Assembly (NCBI RefSeq): GCF_000308595.1
Contig: NZ_BAGA01000004.1
Span: forward strand, 86,160-150,159
From: Nocardia higoensis NBRC 100133
Lineage (GTDB): Bacteria; Actinomycetota; Actinomycetes; Mycobacteriales; Mycobacteriaceae
DNA: 64,000 bases
Reading direction: 5' to 3'
Position numbers and translations under genes: made by a program. Under the pieces are notes generated by a model. The model did no database searches and was not told the origin of the DNA. It saw only the letters and a list, made by a program, of their open reading frames with translations. Of this stretch, positions 28,103 to 37,026 are shown one piece after another. The stretch's first letter is position 1, and each line of letters opens with the position of its first letter.

Positions 28103-28514
28103 GGGCGTCCAGCGCGGCCTGCACGCGGTCGGCCGCGGCGGCGGCGTCCTCGTGTTCCCAGATCCGCACGACCTGCCAGCCCGCGGCGCGCAGGGAATCG
28201 TCGGTCGCGCGGTCGCGGGCCACATTGCCGGCCAGCTTCTCCGCCCACCACCGCGCGTTGTTCTTCGGGTCGGTCGCGTGCTGCGGGCAGCGATGCCAGA
28301 AGCATCCGTCCACGTAGACGGCGACTTTGCGGCGCGGGAAGACCACGTCGGCGCGTCGGCGTTGCCCGCGGATCGGGGCACGGTCGACGAAATAGCGCAG
28401 CCCGCGACGGTGCAGTTCGCGGCGCAAGGCCAGTTCCGGCCCGGTGCCGGTACGCCGCTGCCGCGACATCCGCGCGCTGGTCGCGGCGTCGGTGAGCGGA
28501 CGCGGCCCGCTCAC
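28023..28514 (-). CDS. vsr: very short patch repair endonuclease
   Basis: Vsr nicks next to T:G mismatches left when 5-methylcytosine deaminates. The 163 residues show MSRQRRTGTGPELALRRELHRRGLRYFV, the catalytic RADVVFPRRKVAVYVDGCFWHRCPQH with the metal Asp, and the RVVRIWEHE-like QVVRIWEHED. It overlaps the upstream cytosine methyltransferase by 4 nt (GTGA), as expected for a repair partner. The last 25 residues are Ala/Pro-rich and may not be conserved. Confidence 0.92.
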   Translation of the reverse strand: MSGPRPLTDAATSARMSRQRRTGTGPELALRRELHRRGLRYFVDRAPIRGQRRRADVVFPRRKVAVYVDGCFWHRCPQHATDPKNNARWWAEKLAGNVARDRATDDSLRAAGWQVVRIWEHEDAAAAADRVQAALDALSAARAPAPGNAAHSARVDPTRPSPR

Positions 28515-29659
28515 GCCGCCCAGCCGCCCATCCGGTCGAGATGCCCCGAGACGTCGTCGAGGAAGCCGTCGGGGAAGCGCAGACTACCCATGCTCGCCCG
28601 GCGCAGGAAGCCCGCGGTGGCGCGCGCGGACAGCAGCCGCGAGTCGGTGAGGAAGTTCTTCAGATCCTCGTACGGCTCCTGCACCGGCCAGGTCGACACC
28701 GGAACACGGTAGGCCCGGCCCGCGTGCCCCCACGCCGCGATCGGCCACGGCTTGCCCGGGCCAAGCGGCTCGGCGTGCGCGACGGGATCGCTCGGGCAGG
28801 CCAGCCGCTGCCCCACCCACTCGGCCATCCGCACGCTGACCGCATTGCCGACCAGCTTCCAGCGATGGCCGGGCCGGATGCCCGGTGCGTCGAGCGCGGG
28901 CGCCGTCCAGTCGGGGTCGAAGCCCTGTAATCGCTCGCCGTCCACGATGCCGGGCGTGACGATCTCGCCCGAAGGCAGGCGAACGGCGGGCGGGCTGGCG
29001 ATGCCGAGCGCGGACCCGCCCTTCAACGTCGGCACCGCATTGACCGCCCAGCCCAGGCCGCGCACCCCCTCGGTCCAGTAGAACCCGCAGGGGTCGCGTT
29101 CCGGGTCGCCGACGACCGCCTCGCCCGCGTCCTCGCCGAACAGCACCGGACGCGGGTCCTCGGTGCGGGAGGCCAGCATGAGCACCCGCCTGCGCCGCTG
29201 CGGCAGGCCGAACGCGCGCGCGTCCACCACCCGGTAGGCCCAGGTGTAGCCCAGTTCGTCGAGGGCGGTGGTGATATGGCGCATGGCCGCGCCGCGCCCG
29301 AGCTGCAGCATGAACGGCACGTTCTCGATCAACAGCCAGCGCGGGCCGCGTTTGCGGCGGACCAGCCGGAACACCTCGTCGACCAGACCCGAGCGCTGAC
29401 CGGTGATGCCCGCGGTGCGACCGGCCTGGGAGAGGTCCTGGCAGGGGAAGCCCGCGGCGACGAGCTCGGTGCCCGCCGGGATGGCGCGCAGGGCGGTGAC
29501 ATCGGTGTGCAGTTCGGTGCCGGGAAAGCGCGCGGCGAGCACGGCCAGCGCGCCAGGTTCGATCTCACACAACAGTTCGGAGGTCCAGCCGTGCGCCGAC
29601 AGGCCGAGTTCGAGCCCGCCGATACCGGCGAACAATCCCACCATTCGCCCGCCCGTCAC
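28511..29659 (-). CDS. dcm: DNA (cytosine-5-)-methyltransferase
   Basis: A 382-residue C5-cytosine methyltransferase. Motif I FAGIGGLELG is at residues 10-19, motif IV GFPCQDLSQAG carries the catalytic Cys near 75, motif VI ENV follows near 119, motif VIII QRRRR lies near 154, and motif X GNAVSV near 269. About 100 residues follow motif X, longer than usual. The target-recognition region between VIII and IX is about 90 residues. The GTG start has AAAGGG 7 nt upstream. No restriction endonuclease gene is visible beside it, so it may be solitary or part of a decayed system. Confidence 0.92.
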   Translation of the reverse strand: MTGGRMVGLFAGIGGLELGLSAHGWTSELLCEIEPGALAVLAARFPGTELHTDVTALRAIPAGTELVAAGFPCQDLSQAGRTAGITGQRSGLVDEVFRLVRRKRGPRWLLIENVPFMLQLGRGAAMRHITTALDELGYTWAYRVVDARAFGLPQRRRRVLMLASRTEDPRPVLFGEDAGEAVVGDPERDPCGFYWTEGVRGLGWAVNAVPTLKGGSALGIASPPAVRLPSGEIVTPGIVDGERLQGFDPDWTAPALDAPGIRPGHRWKLVGNAVSVRMAEWVGQRLACPSDPVAHAEPLGPGKPWPIAAWGHAGRAYRVPVSTWPVQEPYEDLKNFLTDSRLLSARATAGFLRRASMGSLRFPDGFLDDVSGHLDRMGGWAA

Positions 29660-29809
29660 CGGTCACCCTTTCTGCGCTCCCACGACGGGCGCCGACACGT
29701 TCGCACCCGGTGCTGCACGACAACGTTACTCGAGTCACGGGCCGACCACGGTAGCGGTTCGCGTCATGTGAGACGTGGCCCCCGGCCGATCGTCGCTTAC
29801 GGTAGATGA

Positions 29810-30415
29810 GTGACCAACTCAGCCTCTGGCCCCGACAGCGAACCGGTGGCACCCCGGTGGCCGGCGATTCTCACGTGGCGCTCGCACGACGCGCGACGGA
29901 TCGAGTCGGTACGCGTGACGCTGAACGGCAACCGCATCCGCGCCGCGGGGCGGATGATCGGCGGCGAGTGCGCCGATCACCCGGCCTTCAGCGCCTCCTA
30001 CGACCTGGTCACCGACGAGAACGGCCGCACCAAGCGGCTGTCGCTGCGCTCCACGACCGCCTCGGGCGAGCGCCAGGCCTCCATCGCACGTGACGAGGAG
30101 AACTACTGGCTCGTCGACGCGGGCGGCACCCATGTGCGCTCGACCTTCGGCGGCGCGCTCGATGTGGACGTGGTGCTCAGCCCGTTCTTCAACACCCTGC
30201 CGATCCGCCGGTACGGCTTGCAGCACGCGGTCGACGAGGTGGTGGTTCCGGTCGTCTACGTGCGGCTGCCCGAACTGCTGGTACAGGAAGCGTCGCTGAC
30301 CTACAGCAGCGGGGCCGACGGCATCGGCGTGCTCTCGCCGGTCTCGAGCGCTACCGTCACCGTCGACACCGACGGGTTCCTCCTCGACTATCCGGGGCTG
30401 GCCGAACGCATCTGA
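29810..30415 (+). CDS. putative glycolipid-binding protein (DUF1089)
   Basis: A 201-residue beta-rich protein of the putative glycolipid-binding family. The family signatures are LTWRSHDARRIESVRV at the start, AGRMIGGE, and especially LSPFFNTLPIRRYGL near 122, followed by VVPVVYVRLPELLVQEASLTYS. It has no signal peptide. An alternative ATG at 29806 is in another frame. It lies divergent from dcm. Its true ligand is unknown. Confidence 0.88.
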   Translation: MTNSASGPDSEPVAPRWPAILTWRSHDARRIESVRVTLNGNRIRAAGRMIGGECADHPAFSASYDLVTDENGRTKRLSLRSTTASGERQASIARDEENYWLVDAGGTHVRSTFGGALDVDVVLSPFFNTLPIRRYGLQHAVDEVVVPVVYVRLPELLVQEASLTYSSGADGIGVLSPVSSATVTVDTDGFLLDYPGLAERI

Positions 30416-30467
30416 GAGCAAGCGCGATCGGCGATGCGGTCGACGGACGCACAGCGCGGCGAGTGGC

Positions 30468-31445
30468 TCACGCCGGTGAGCTGCGATCGGGGCGTCGGTC
30501 CAGCGCGGTGATGACCCCGCCGCGCGCCCCGGCCTCGCGCAGCCGGGCGAGCCAGTCGTGGTCGCCCGGCCGAACATCGGTGATCTCCCAGCGCTCGGCG
30601 GTGCGGTAGGCACTGTGCCCGTCGTGTCCGGCCGCGACCAGCTCGGTCAGTGTCCCGTCGGCGCGCAGGCTGTCACGGGCCGCCCCGAGCACTGCCAGCG
30701 TCTCCTCCAGCACGTCGAGCAGCGCGTCCGCGTTCGGTTCGCAGATGGCCCGCACCAGATCCGGCGCGGTGCCCGCGACCCGGGTGCCGTCGCGGAACGA
30801 CCCCGCCGCCAGGCCGAGCGCGAGCGGCCCGCCCGCCGCGCCGGACACCGCCAGCGCCTCGGCGAGCACATGCGGCAGATGCGAGATCCGCGCGACCGCA
30901 CGATCGTGTTCGGCGGCCACGACCGGCACCACCACCGACCCGCAGGCCAGTGCCAGCCGCACCACCTGCGTCCATGCTTCGGCCTTCGTGCCCTCGTCCA
31001 CCCCGACGGCCCACACCGCACCGCGGAACAGCTCGGGATCGGTTGCGGCCCAGCCTGATTCCGCGGTGCCCGCCATCGGATGCCCGCCCACATAGTGTTC
31101 GGCCAGCCCGTGTTTCGAGACGGCTTGGGCGACCGGCGTTTTCACGCTGACGACATCGGTCAGCAGGCAGCCCGGCGCGTACGTGGCGACCATGGACAGG
31201 ATGTGGTCGACCGCGGGCATCGGCACGGCGAGCACGACCAGCGCGCCGGTCGCGGCGGCCCGGCGCAGCACGCCGGGCAGGTCTGCGAGCACGTCGAATC
31301 CGTCGGCCCGCGCGGCCTGCGCGCCTGCCTCCGACCGGTTGTAGGCGAAAGCCTCATATCCGGCGTTGTGGGCGGCGCGCAGCACAGAACCGCCGATCAA
31401 ACCCGTCCCGAGCACGCACACCGGTACTTTCTGGTCGCCAGTCAC
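30468..31445 (-). CDS. tyrA: prephenate dehydrogenase
   Basis: TyrA oxidatively decarboxylates prephenate to 4-hydroxyphenylpyruvate for tyrosine. The 325 residues have the NAD site VLGTGLIGGSVLRAA at the N terminus, VVLAVPM, LTDVVSVKTPV, the substrate-site GGHPMAGTAESGW, AEHDRAVARISHLPH with the catalytic His, and GSFRDGTRVAGTAPDL. The GTG at 31445 places the Rossmann motif correctly. It is divergent from the tadA accessory gene. Confidence 0.92.
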   Translation of the reverse strand: MTGDQKVPVCVLGTGLIGGSVLRAAHNAGYEAFAYNRSEAGAQAARADGFDVLADLPGVLRRAAATGALVVLAVPMPAVDHILSMVATYAPGCLLTDVVSVKTPVAQAVSKHGLAEHYVGGHPMAGTAESGWAATDPELFRGAVWAVGVDEGTKAEAWTQVVRLALACGSVVVPVVAAEHDRAVARISHLPHVLAEALAVSGAAGGPLALGLAAGSFRDGTRVAGTAPDLVRAICEPNADALLDVLEETLAVLGAARDSLRADGTLTELVAAGHDGHSAYRTAERWEITDVRPGDHDWLARLREAGARGGVITALDRRPDRSSPA

Positions 31446-31503
31446 CCGAACAGATTGGCATACGAGTTCAACATTTGACCTCGAGCCGACTACCGTTGCG
31501 CGC

Positions 31504-32043
31504 ATGGCAGCACAGCGCTCGGGCACGAACAGCGCGACGTCGGAAGATTACGACGACGTGGAGGGGTTCGCAGTGGCCGTGGTCCGCGAGGAAGGCAAGT
31601 GGCGGTGTAGTCCGTTGAGCAGTGCGGCACTGACCGATCTGTCGATCGCGGAGACCGAACTGAAGGCTTTGCGCAGTTCGGGCGCGGTGTTCGGGTTGCT
31701 GGACGTCGACGACGAATTCTTCGTCGTGCTGCGTCCCGGACCGAGCGGCACCCGCCTGCTCGTCTCCGATGCCACCGCCGCGATCGACTACGACATCGCC
31801 GCCGACGTGCTCGAGGCCCTGAACATCGAAGTCCCCGACATCGACCCGGACGAACTCGACGACATCGAGCCGTGGGAGGAGGGCGACCTCGGCGTGCTCG
31901 CCGATCTCGGCCTGCCCGAACCGGTCCTGTCGGTCATCCTCGCCGAGACCGATCTCTACCCCGACGAACAACTCGGCATGATCGCCCAGCGCCTCGGCTT
32001 CGCCGACGAACTGTCCGCGGTGCTGGACAAGCTGCCCCGGTGA
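31504..32043 (+). CDS. tRNA adenosine deaminase-associated protein
   Basis: A 179-residue acidic protein. It has the actinobacterial family pattern EGFAVAVVREEGKWRCSPLSSAALTDL, then FGLLDVDDEFFVVLRPGPSGTRLLVSDATAAIDYDIAADVLEAL, and ends with IAQRLGFADELSAVLDKL. It is coupled to tadA, whose possible GTG start overlaps its stop. Its biochemical role is not established; a helper for TadA is inferred from the fixed gene pair. Confidence 0.88.
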   Translation: MAAQRSGTNSATSEDYDDVEGFAVAVVREEGKWRCSPLSSAALTDLSIAETELKALRSSGAVFGLLDVDDEFFVVLRPGPSGTRLLVSDATAAIDYDIAADVLEALNIEVPDIDPDELDDIEPWEEGDLGVLADLGLPEPVLSVILAETDLYPDEQLGMIAQRLGFADELSAVLDKLPR

Positions 32044-32045
32044 CG

Positions 32046-32522
32046 ATGAGCGCGCTCGGCTCGAACCCGTTGCGCGCCGATGCGGCGATGATGCGCGTCG
32101 CCATCGAGGCCGCCGCGGCCGCCGACCCACGCGACGTGCCGGTGGGCGCGGTCGTCTTCGACGCCGACGGCCGGGAACTGGCCCGCGCCGCCAATGCCAG
32201 GGAAGCGCTCGGCGACCCCACCGCCCACGCCGAGGTGCTGGCCCTGCGCCGCGCCGCCGCGGTCAACGGCGACGGCTGGCGGCTGGAGAACGCCACCCTG
32301 GCGGTCACCCTGGAACCGTGCACGATGTGCGCGGGCGCGCTGGTCCTGGCCCGCGTCGGCCGCCTGGTCTTCGGCGCCTGGGAACCCAAGACCGGCGCCG
32401 TCGGCTCGCTGTGGGACGTGGTCCGCGACCGCCGCCTCAACCACCGCCCCGAAGTCCGCGGCGGCGTCCTGGAACCCGAATGCGCCGCGCTGCTCGACGC
32501 CTTCTTTCGCTCACACCGCTGA
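32046..32522 (+). CDS. tadA: tRNA-specific adenosine deaminase
   Basis: TadA converts A34 to inosine in tRNA-Arg(ACG), which is itself encoded at 24646-24718. The 158 residues show the zinc site HAEV near 59 with catalytic Glu, then the PCTMC pair near 94, and GAVGSLWDVVRDRRLNHRPEV. The start may be ATG 32046 or GTG 32040, the latter overlapping the upstream stop. Confidence 0.94.
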   Translation: MSALGSNPLRADAAMMRVAIEAAAAADPRDVPVGAVVFDADGRELARAANAREALGDPTAHAEVLALRRAAAVNGDGWRLENATLAVTLEPCTMCAGALVLARVGRLVFGAWEPKTGAVGSLWDVVRDRRLNHRPEVRGGVLEPECAALLDAFFRSHR

Positions 32523-32593
32523 CCTGCCCCGCCTGGCAATGCTCTGACCAGCGGATTTAGTGATAGGGCCGAGGTGGCTGTATTGTTTTCGGC

Positions 32594-32681
32594 GGTGGCG
32601 TGTCCGAGCGGCCTAAGGAGCACGCCTCGAAAGCGTGTGAGGGGTAACCCCCCTCCGAGGGTTCAAATCCCTCCGCCACCG
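32594..32681 (+). tRNA. tRNA-Ser(CGA)
   Basis: An 88-nt class II tRNA. The acceptor GGTGGCG pairs with CGCCACC, the anticodon loop CTCGAAA gives CGA, the variable arm is GC-rich, and the T loop is GGTTCAAATCC. The 3' end reads GCT, so CCA is not encoded. A terminator follows at once. Confidence 0.96.
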
Positions 32682-32687
32682 CTGAGA

Positions 32688-32722
32688 GCCCCTCACCTGA
32701 ATCGCCAGGTGAGGGGCTTTTT
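32688..32722 (+). terminator. intrinsic terminator of tRNA-Ser(CGA)
   Basis: A perfect 12-bp stem (32688-32699 with 32706-32717), 6-nt loop and TTTTT at 32718-32722. Confidence 0.92.
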
Positions 32723-32837
32723 CATGGGGAAGCGTTGATCTTCCGCCACCGTGGGTAGACGGCGAACGAGCCGGTTTTCTCGGCCCCGGACCGCCGGGTC
32801 GAAGCCCGGGGCTCGGACGTTGTCGAAGGAGGCACCG

Positions 32838-34079
32838 ATGACCGCGCCCGCCACGATCGATCCGACGCTCGTCGACCTGTACGAAGATCTCCACCGTCAT
32901 CCGGAACTGGGGTTCCAGGAGCATCGCACCGCCGGGTTGGTGGCCGAGCGGCTGCGCACGGCGGGGTTCGAGGTCACCACCGGTGTGGGGAAGACCGGCG
33001 TGGTCGGCGTTCTGCACAACGGCGCGGGCCCGACCGCGCTGCTGCGCGCCGACATGGACGCGCTTCCGGTCCGGGAGGACACCGGATTGCCGTACGCCAG
33101 CACCGTCACGGCCACCGACCGGCACGGCGCCACCGTGCCGGTCGCCCACGCGTGCGGTCATGACCTGCACACCACCTGTCTGCTCGGCGCGGCCGGGATC
33201 ATGGCCGCCGACCGGTCGGCCTGGTCGGGCACCCTGCTGCTGGTGTTCCAGCCCGCGGAGGAACTCGGCGCGGGCGCGCAGGCCATGGTGGACGACGGCA
33301 TCTTCGACCGGTTCCCGAAGCCGGACGTCGTGCTCGGCCAGCATGTCGCGCCGCTGCCCGCGGGCCGGATCGCCGGACATCCCGGCCCGTCCTACGCCGG
33401 TTCGGATTCGTTGCGGGTGCGGCTGGTCGGCCGGGGCGCGCACGGATCGATGCCGGAGGCCTCCGTCGATCCGGTCGTGCTGGTCGCCGCGACGGTGCTG
33501 CGGTTGCAGACCGTCATTTCCCGCGAGATCCCGAGCACCGCGACCGCCGTGCTCACCGTCGGCTCCGTCCACGCGGGCGAAGCGGCCAATGTGATTCCGG
33601 GATCCGCCGAGATCCAGCTCAACATCCGCAGCTACGACGCGGCGGTGCGCCGCCGGATTCTCGACAGCGTCGAACGGATCGTGCGCGGCGAAGCGGCGAC
33701 GGCGGGTGCGCCGCAGGAGCCGACCATCACCGAGATCGAGCGTTTTCCCGTCGTCGTCAACGACTCTCGGGCGCTGCGCAGGAGCCTCGACGCCATCGCG
33801 TCCTGGCTCGGCGAGGACAACGTTCTCGACCCGGGCGCGGGGGCGGGCAGCGAGGACGTCGGCATCTTCGCCACCAGTTCCGGTGCACCGCTGTCGTATT
33901 GGCTGCTCGGCGGCGCGGACCCGTCCCTGTTCACCACCGGCGACATGAGCGACCCCGCGCTGCTGAAGGTCCCGTCGAATCACTCGCCGCACTACGCCCC
34001 CGTCATCGACCCCACCCTCGGGATCGGCGTGCGCGCTCTGGTGAGCGCGGCGTGCGAGTGGCTGCCCTCCGGCCGATAG
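32838..34079 (+). CDS. M20-family amidohydrolase
   Basis: A 413-residue metal-dependent amidohydrolase (M20D, hippurate hydrolase/IAA-amino-acid hydrolase type). Landmarks are LHRHPELGFQE, LRADMDALPV with a metal Asp, HACGHDLHTTCLLGAA, the catalytic FQPAEELGAGAQ, GRGAHGSMPEASVDP in the lid domain, and NHSPHYAPV for the last metal His. AAGGAGG lies 6 nt before the ATG. Cytoplasmic; it cleaves an N-acyl amino acid of unknown type. Confidence 0.88.
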   Translation: MTAPATIDPTLVDLYEDLHRHPELGFQEHRTAGLVAERLRTAGFEVTTGVGKTGVVGVLHNGAGPTALLRADMDALPVREDTGLPYASTVTATDRHGATVPVAHACGHDLHTTCLLGAAGIMAADRSAWSGTLLLVFQPAEELGAGAQAMVDDGIFDRFPKPDVVLGQHVAPLPAGRIAGHPGPSYAGSDSLRVRLVGRGAHGSMPEASVDPVVLVAATVLRLQTVISREIPSTATAVLTVGSVHAGEAANVIPGSAEIQLNIRSYDAAVRRRILDSVERIVRGEAATAGAPQEPTITEIERFPVVVNDSRALRRSLDAIASWLGEDNVLDPGAGAGSEDVGIFATSSGAPLSYWLLGGADPSLFTTGDMSDPALLKVPSNHSPHYAPVIDPTLGIGVRALVSAACEWLPSGR

Positions 34080-34217
34080 CGGCGCCGTCCGTCCGGTAAA
34101 CGAAATCCTCGCGAACCGCACTTCCCGCGTGAATCGGGCGTGAGCGGGTATTCCGCTGACGTTGGCAGCGGGAAGGGGACGGGTGCCGGGTGCGCCGCCG
34201 AACCGTCCGCAAGAACG

Positions 34218-34442
34218 ATGCGCGAGAGTGACATGAGAATTGGAAGTGCAATTGTTCTGATCTGGTTGTTGATCGGTGTGGTGGCCTGCGTGCAGCGTGA
34301 CTACTTCGACAACAGCGGCCCCGTCGACTGCGCCGGTATCGGGACCGTCGCGGTCACCGTGATCGCCGGACCGCTCAACTACATGGGCGTGAATCCGAAG
34401 ATCGCGAACTGCGATGTCGATGTGCCGCAGCCGAGTCCGTAG
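34218..34442 (+). CDS. small conserved membrane protein
   Basis: A 74-residue protein, or 69 residues if it begins at the ATG 34233. One N-terminal membrane segment (MRIGSAIVLIWLLIGVVAC) is followed by VQRDYFDNSGPVDCAGIGTVAVTVIAGPLNYMGVNPKIANCDVDVPQPS. The Cys residues in the outer part and the GPLNYxGVNPK motif resemble a small protein common in mycolata. Function unknown. A strong hairpin follows. Confidence 0.7.
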   Translation: MRESDMRIGSAIVLIWLLIGVVACVQRDYFDNSGPVDCAGIGTVAVTVIAGPLNYMGVNPKIANCDVDVPQPSP

Positions 34443-34466
34443 CGGGCGGCCGGGGACGACGCAGTG

Positions 34467-34507
34467 ACGGCAACGGCCCCGCACCAGTGGTGCGGGGCCG
34501 TTGCCGT
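34467..34507. terminator. bidirectional hairpin between convergent genes
   Basis: Two 20-base arms (34467-34486 and 34488-34507) are perfect inverse complements. It lies between the small membrane protein (+) and the MMPL gene (-) and can serve both. Confidence 0.8.
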
Positions 34508-34531
34508 GTGCGGTGGAATCGTCGGGATCGG

Positions 34532-36823
34532 TCAGACGCCGACCGGCTCCTTGGCCGGAGCGGCCGAGAGCTCTTGGCGCTCGCGCAGTTTCGTACCCTC
34601 CACGTCGATCTCGGGCAGGATGCGGTCCAGCCACGCGGGCATCCACCACGACCACTTGCCCATGATCACCAGCAGCGCCGGGATCAGCACCATGCGCACC
34701 ACGAAGGCGTCGAACAGCACGCCCGCGGCGAGCGCGAAGCCGAAGGACTTCACGGTGACATCGGGTTCGAGGATGAACGAGGCGAACACCGAGATCATGA
34801 TGATCGCCGCAGCGGTCACCACCCGGGCGCCGTGGTGGTAGCCGGAGACCACGGCCTCGGTCGGCGACTTGCCGTGCACGTACTCCTCGCGCATGCGGGT
34901 CACCAGGAACACCTGGTAGTCCATCGCGAGGCCGAACACCAGGCCGATCAACATGATCGGCAGGAAGCTGACGATCGGATGCGGCTCGGACACCAGGCCG
35001 AACGCGCCCTCCTGGAAGATCAGCACCGTCGCGCCGAAGGTGGCCGCCATCGACAGCAGGAAGCCGAGCGCGGCGGTCAGCGGGACCAGAACGGAGCGGA
35101 ACACCAGGATCAGCAGCACGAAGGCCGCGCCGGCCACGATGGCCAGGTAGGGGACGATCTTGCTGAGCAGCACGTGGTCGATGTCGGCGTAGATGGCGGT
35201 GGAGCCGGTGATGCCGTACTCCATGCCGTACTGCGCCTTCAGCTCGCTCTCGGCGTCGCGGGCTTCGGCGACCAGATCCTTGGTCGCCTGATTGTTCGGG
35301 CCCGCCTTCGGCACGGCGTCGAGCATGGCGCCCGCGCCGTTCTGGCTGATCATCGGCATGGTCACGTAGTCCATGTCCGGATAGCCGGCCAGCCGGTCGC
35401 GCAGCGCGTTCACGGCTTCCTCACGCCGGTCGCCCGGCACGTTCTCCAGGTCGACGACGACATTGAGCACGCCGTTGCTGCCCTCGCCGAAGCCTTCGGT
35501 GCGCAGCTCGTAGGCCTTGCGGACGGTGGAGTCCGACGGCATGGCGTCCTCGCCGGGCAGACCGAGGTTCAGGTTCACGGCGGGCGCGGCCAGGGCGCCG
35601 AGCACGATCACGCTGAGCACCACCGCGACCCAGGGGGCCTTGCCGATCAGCCGCCCGAAACGCATGCCGTTGGTGACCGCCGAGTCGTCCTCGGGGTCGT
35701 GCTTGGCGACGAAGGGCAGCTTCGGGGTGAACAGGAAGCGGCCGAACGCGCCGAGCAGGGCGGGCATCAGGGTGATGGCGGTGATCACGGCGAAGGCGGC
35801 GGCGATGGCGCCGCCCAGACCCATGAAGGTCAGGAACTGCACGCCGACGATGCTCAGCCCGGCCAGCGCGATGATGACGGTCAGTCCGGCGAACACGACC
35901 GCCGAGCCCGCGGTGCCCAGGGCGACGCCGGCGGCTTCCTCGGGCGAATCCTGCACCGTCAGTTCGTGTTTGTAGCGGGAGACGATGAACAGCGCGTAGT
36001 CGATGGACAGCGCGATGCCGATCATGGAGGCCAGGAAGGTGGTGAAGCTGGGGATCTCCATGAACGAGGTGCCGAGGGTGACCATCGAGATGGCCGCGCC
36101 GAGGCCCGCGATGGCGGTGATGATCGGCACGAAGGCGGCCACGATCGCGCCGAAGCCGACGATCATGACGACCAGTGCCACGGCCATGCCGATCATCTCG
36201 GCCTGACCGCTCGGCTGCACTTCCTCCTGCGCGATGCTGCCGCTCATCTCGACGGTCAGCCCGGCCGCCCTGGCGGCGTCGGCCACGTCGTAGGCGGCCT
36301 CGCGGTTGTCGGCGGTGATGTCGGCGAACGTGGGGATGGTGAAGGGGACCGCGATCACGGCCACCGAGTCCGGCGCCTCGGTGTTGAGCACGTTCAGCGG
36401 CGCGCCGCTGCAGGTGGCGGGATCGGGCGCGGCCAGGCAGCCCATCGCCTCGGCGGCCAGGATCGGATTGGTCACCGGCTTGCTGTGGTCGACGATGTCG
36501 AGCCGGTCGAGCGCGGCGACGAAGGCGTCGACCGCGGCGCGATTGGCCGGGTCGGTGAGCTTCTGGCCCTCGGGCGCGGCGACGACGTAGGTGCCGGTGA
36601 CCGCGTCGAGCTGGAAGGCCGACGAGGCGCCGGGGAAGTGTTTGTCGAGGATTTCGGTGGCGCGTTCGGAGGGGAGCGCGGGCATGCTGAAGTCGTTGCT
36701 CATCGGCTTGCCCAGCTGCGCGCCCAGCGCGGCCAGAACTCCGAGCAGGACGAGCCAGACGGGCAGCACTATCCATTTACGGCGGAAAGCGAACTTTCCG
36801 AATCGGTACAGATAGACGGACAC
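34532..36823 (-). CDS. MMPL-family RND transporter
   Basis: A 763-residue exporter with two repeats. Each has a large extracellular loop and a bundle of membrane segments. The proton-relay Asp-Tyr pairs are visible in IGIALSIDYALFIVSRY and in GLVFGLAMDYQVFLVTRM. Two Cys in loop 1 (MGCLAAPDPATCSG) may form a disulfide. MMPL proteins export lipids or drugs. It starts opposite a TetR gene with overlapping palindromes between them, so expression is probably repressed until a ligand binds. Confidence 0.92.
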   Translation of the reverse strand: MSVYLYRFGKFAFRRKWIVLPVWLVLLGVLAALGAQLGKPMSNDFSMPALPSERATEILDKHFPGASSAFQLDAVTGTYVVAAPEGQKLTDPANRAAVDAFVAALDRLDIVDHSKPVTNPILAAEAMGCLAAPDPATCSGAPLNVLNTEAPDSVAVIAVPFTIPTFADITADNREAAYDVADAARAAGLTVEMSGSIAQEEVQPSGQAEMIGMAVALVVMIVGFGAIVAAFVPIITAIAGLGAAISMVTLGTSFMEIPSFTTFLASMIGIALSIDYALFIVSRYKHELTVQDSPEEAAGVALGTAGSAVVFAGLTVIIALAGLSIVGVQFLTFMGLGGAIAAAFAVITAITLMPALLGAFGRFLFTPKLPFVAKHDPEDDSAVTNGMRFGRLIGKAPWVAVVLSVIVLGALAAPAVNLNLGLPGEDAMPSDSTVRKAYELRTEGFGEGSNGVLNVVVDLENVPGDRREEAVNALRDRLAGYPDMDYVTMPMISQNGAGAMLDAVPKAGPNNQATKDLVAEARDAESELKAQYGMEYGITGSTAIYADIDHVLLSKIVPYLAIVAGAAFVLLILVFRSVLVPLTAALGFLLSMAATFGATVLIFQEGAFGLVSEPHPIVSFLPIMLIGLVFGLAMDYQVFLVTRMREEYVHGKSPTEAVVSGYHHGARVVTAAAIIMISVFASFILEPDVTVKSFGFALAAGVLFDAFVVRMVLIPALLVIMGKWSWWMPAWLDRILPEIDVEGTKLRERQELSAAPAKEPVGV

Positions 36824-36924
36824 GAGTGGTTTCTCCTAGCGATGACAGGGACGTGCTCGTTCATGGCTTGCGTAGACAGCACTCGCGGGGCTGTTCGGGC
36901 GCCCCGCCTCCACAATCGCTCCTG

Positions 36925-36949
36925 CCTACCGTGCGGTAGGTAGACTACC
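36925..36949. promoter_or_regulatory. putative TetR operator
   Basis: Overlapping inverted repeats: CCTACC/GGTAGG around GTGC (36925-36940) and GGTAG-A-CTACC (36939-36949). They lie between the divergent MMPL transporter and TetR genes, about 100 nt from either start. Confidence 0.6.
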
Positions 36950-37026
36950 CAGCGAATAAGCGGAGGAACAACCTCAGCTTTCGTGACCCGGCCTACATAT
37001 AACAGCCGGGGTGAGAGGATCATCCC

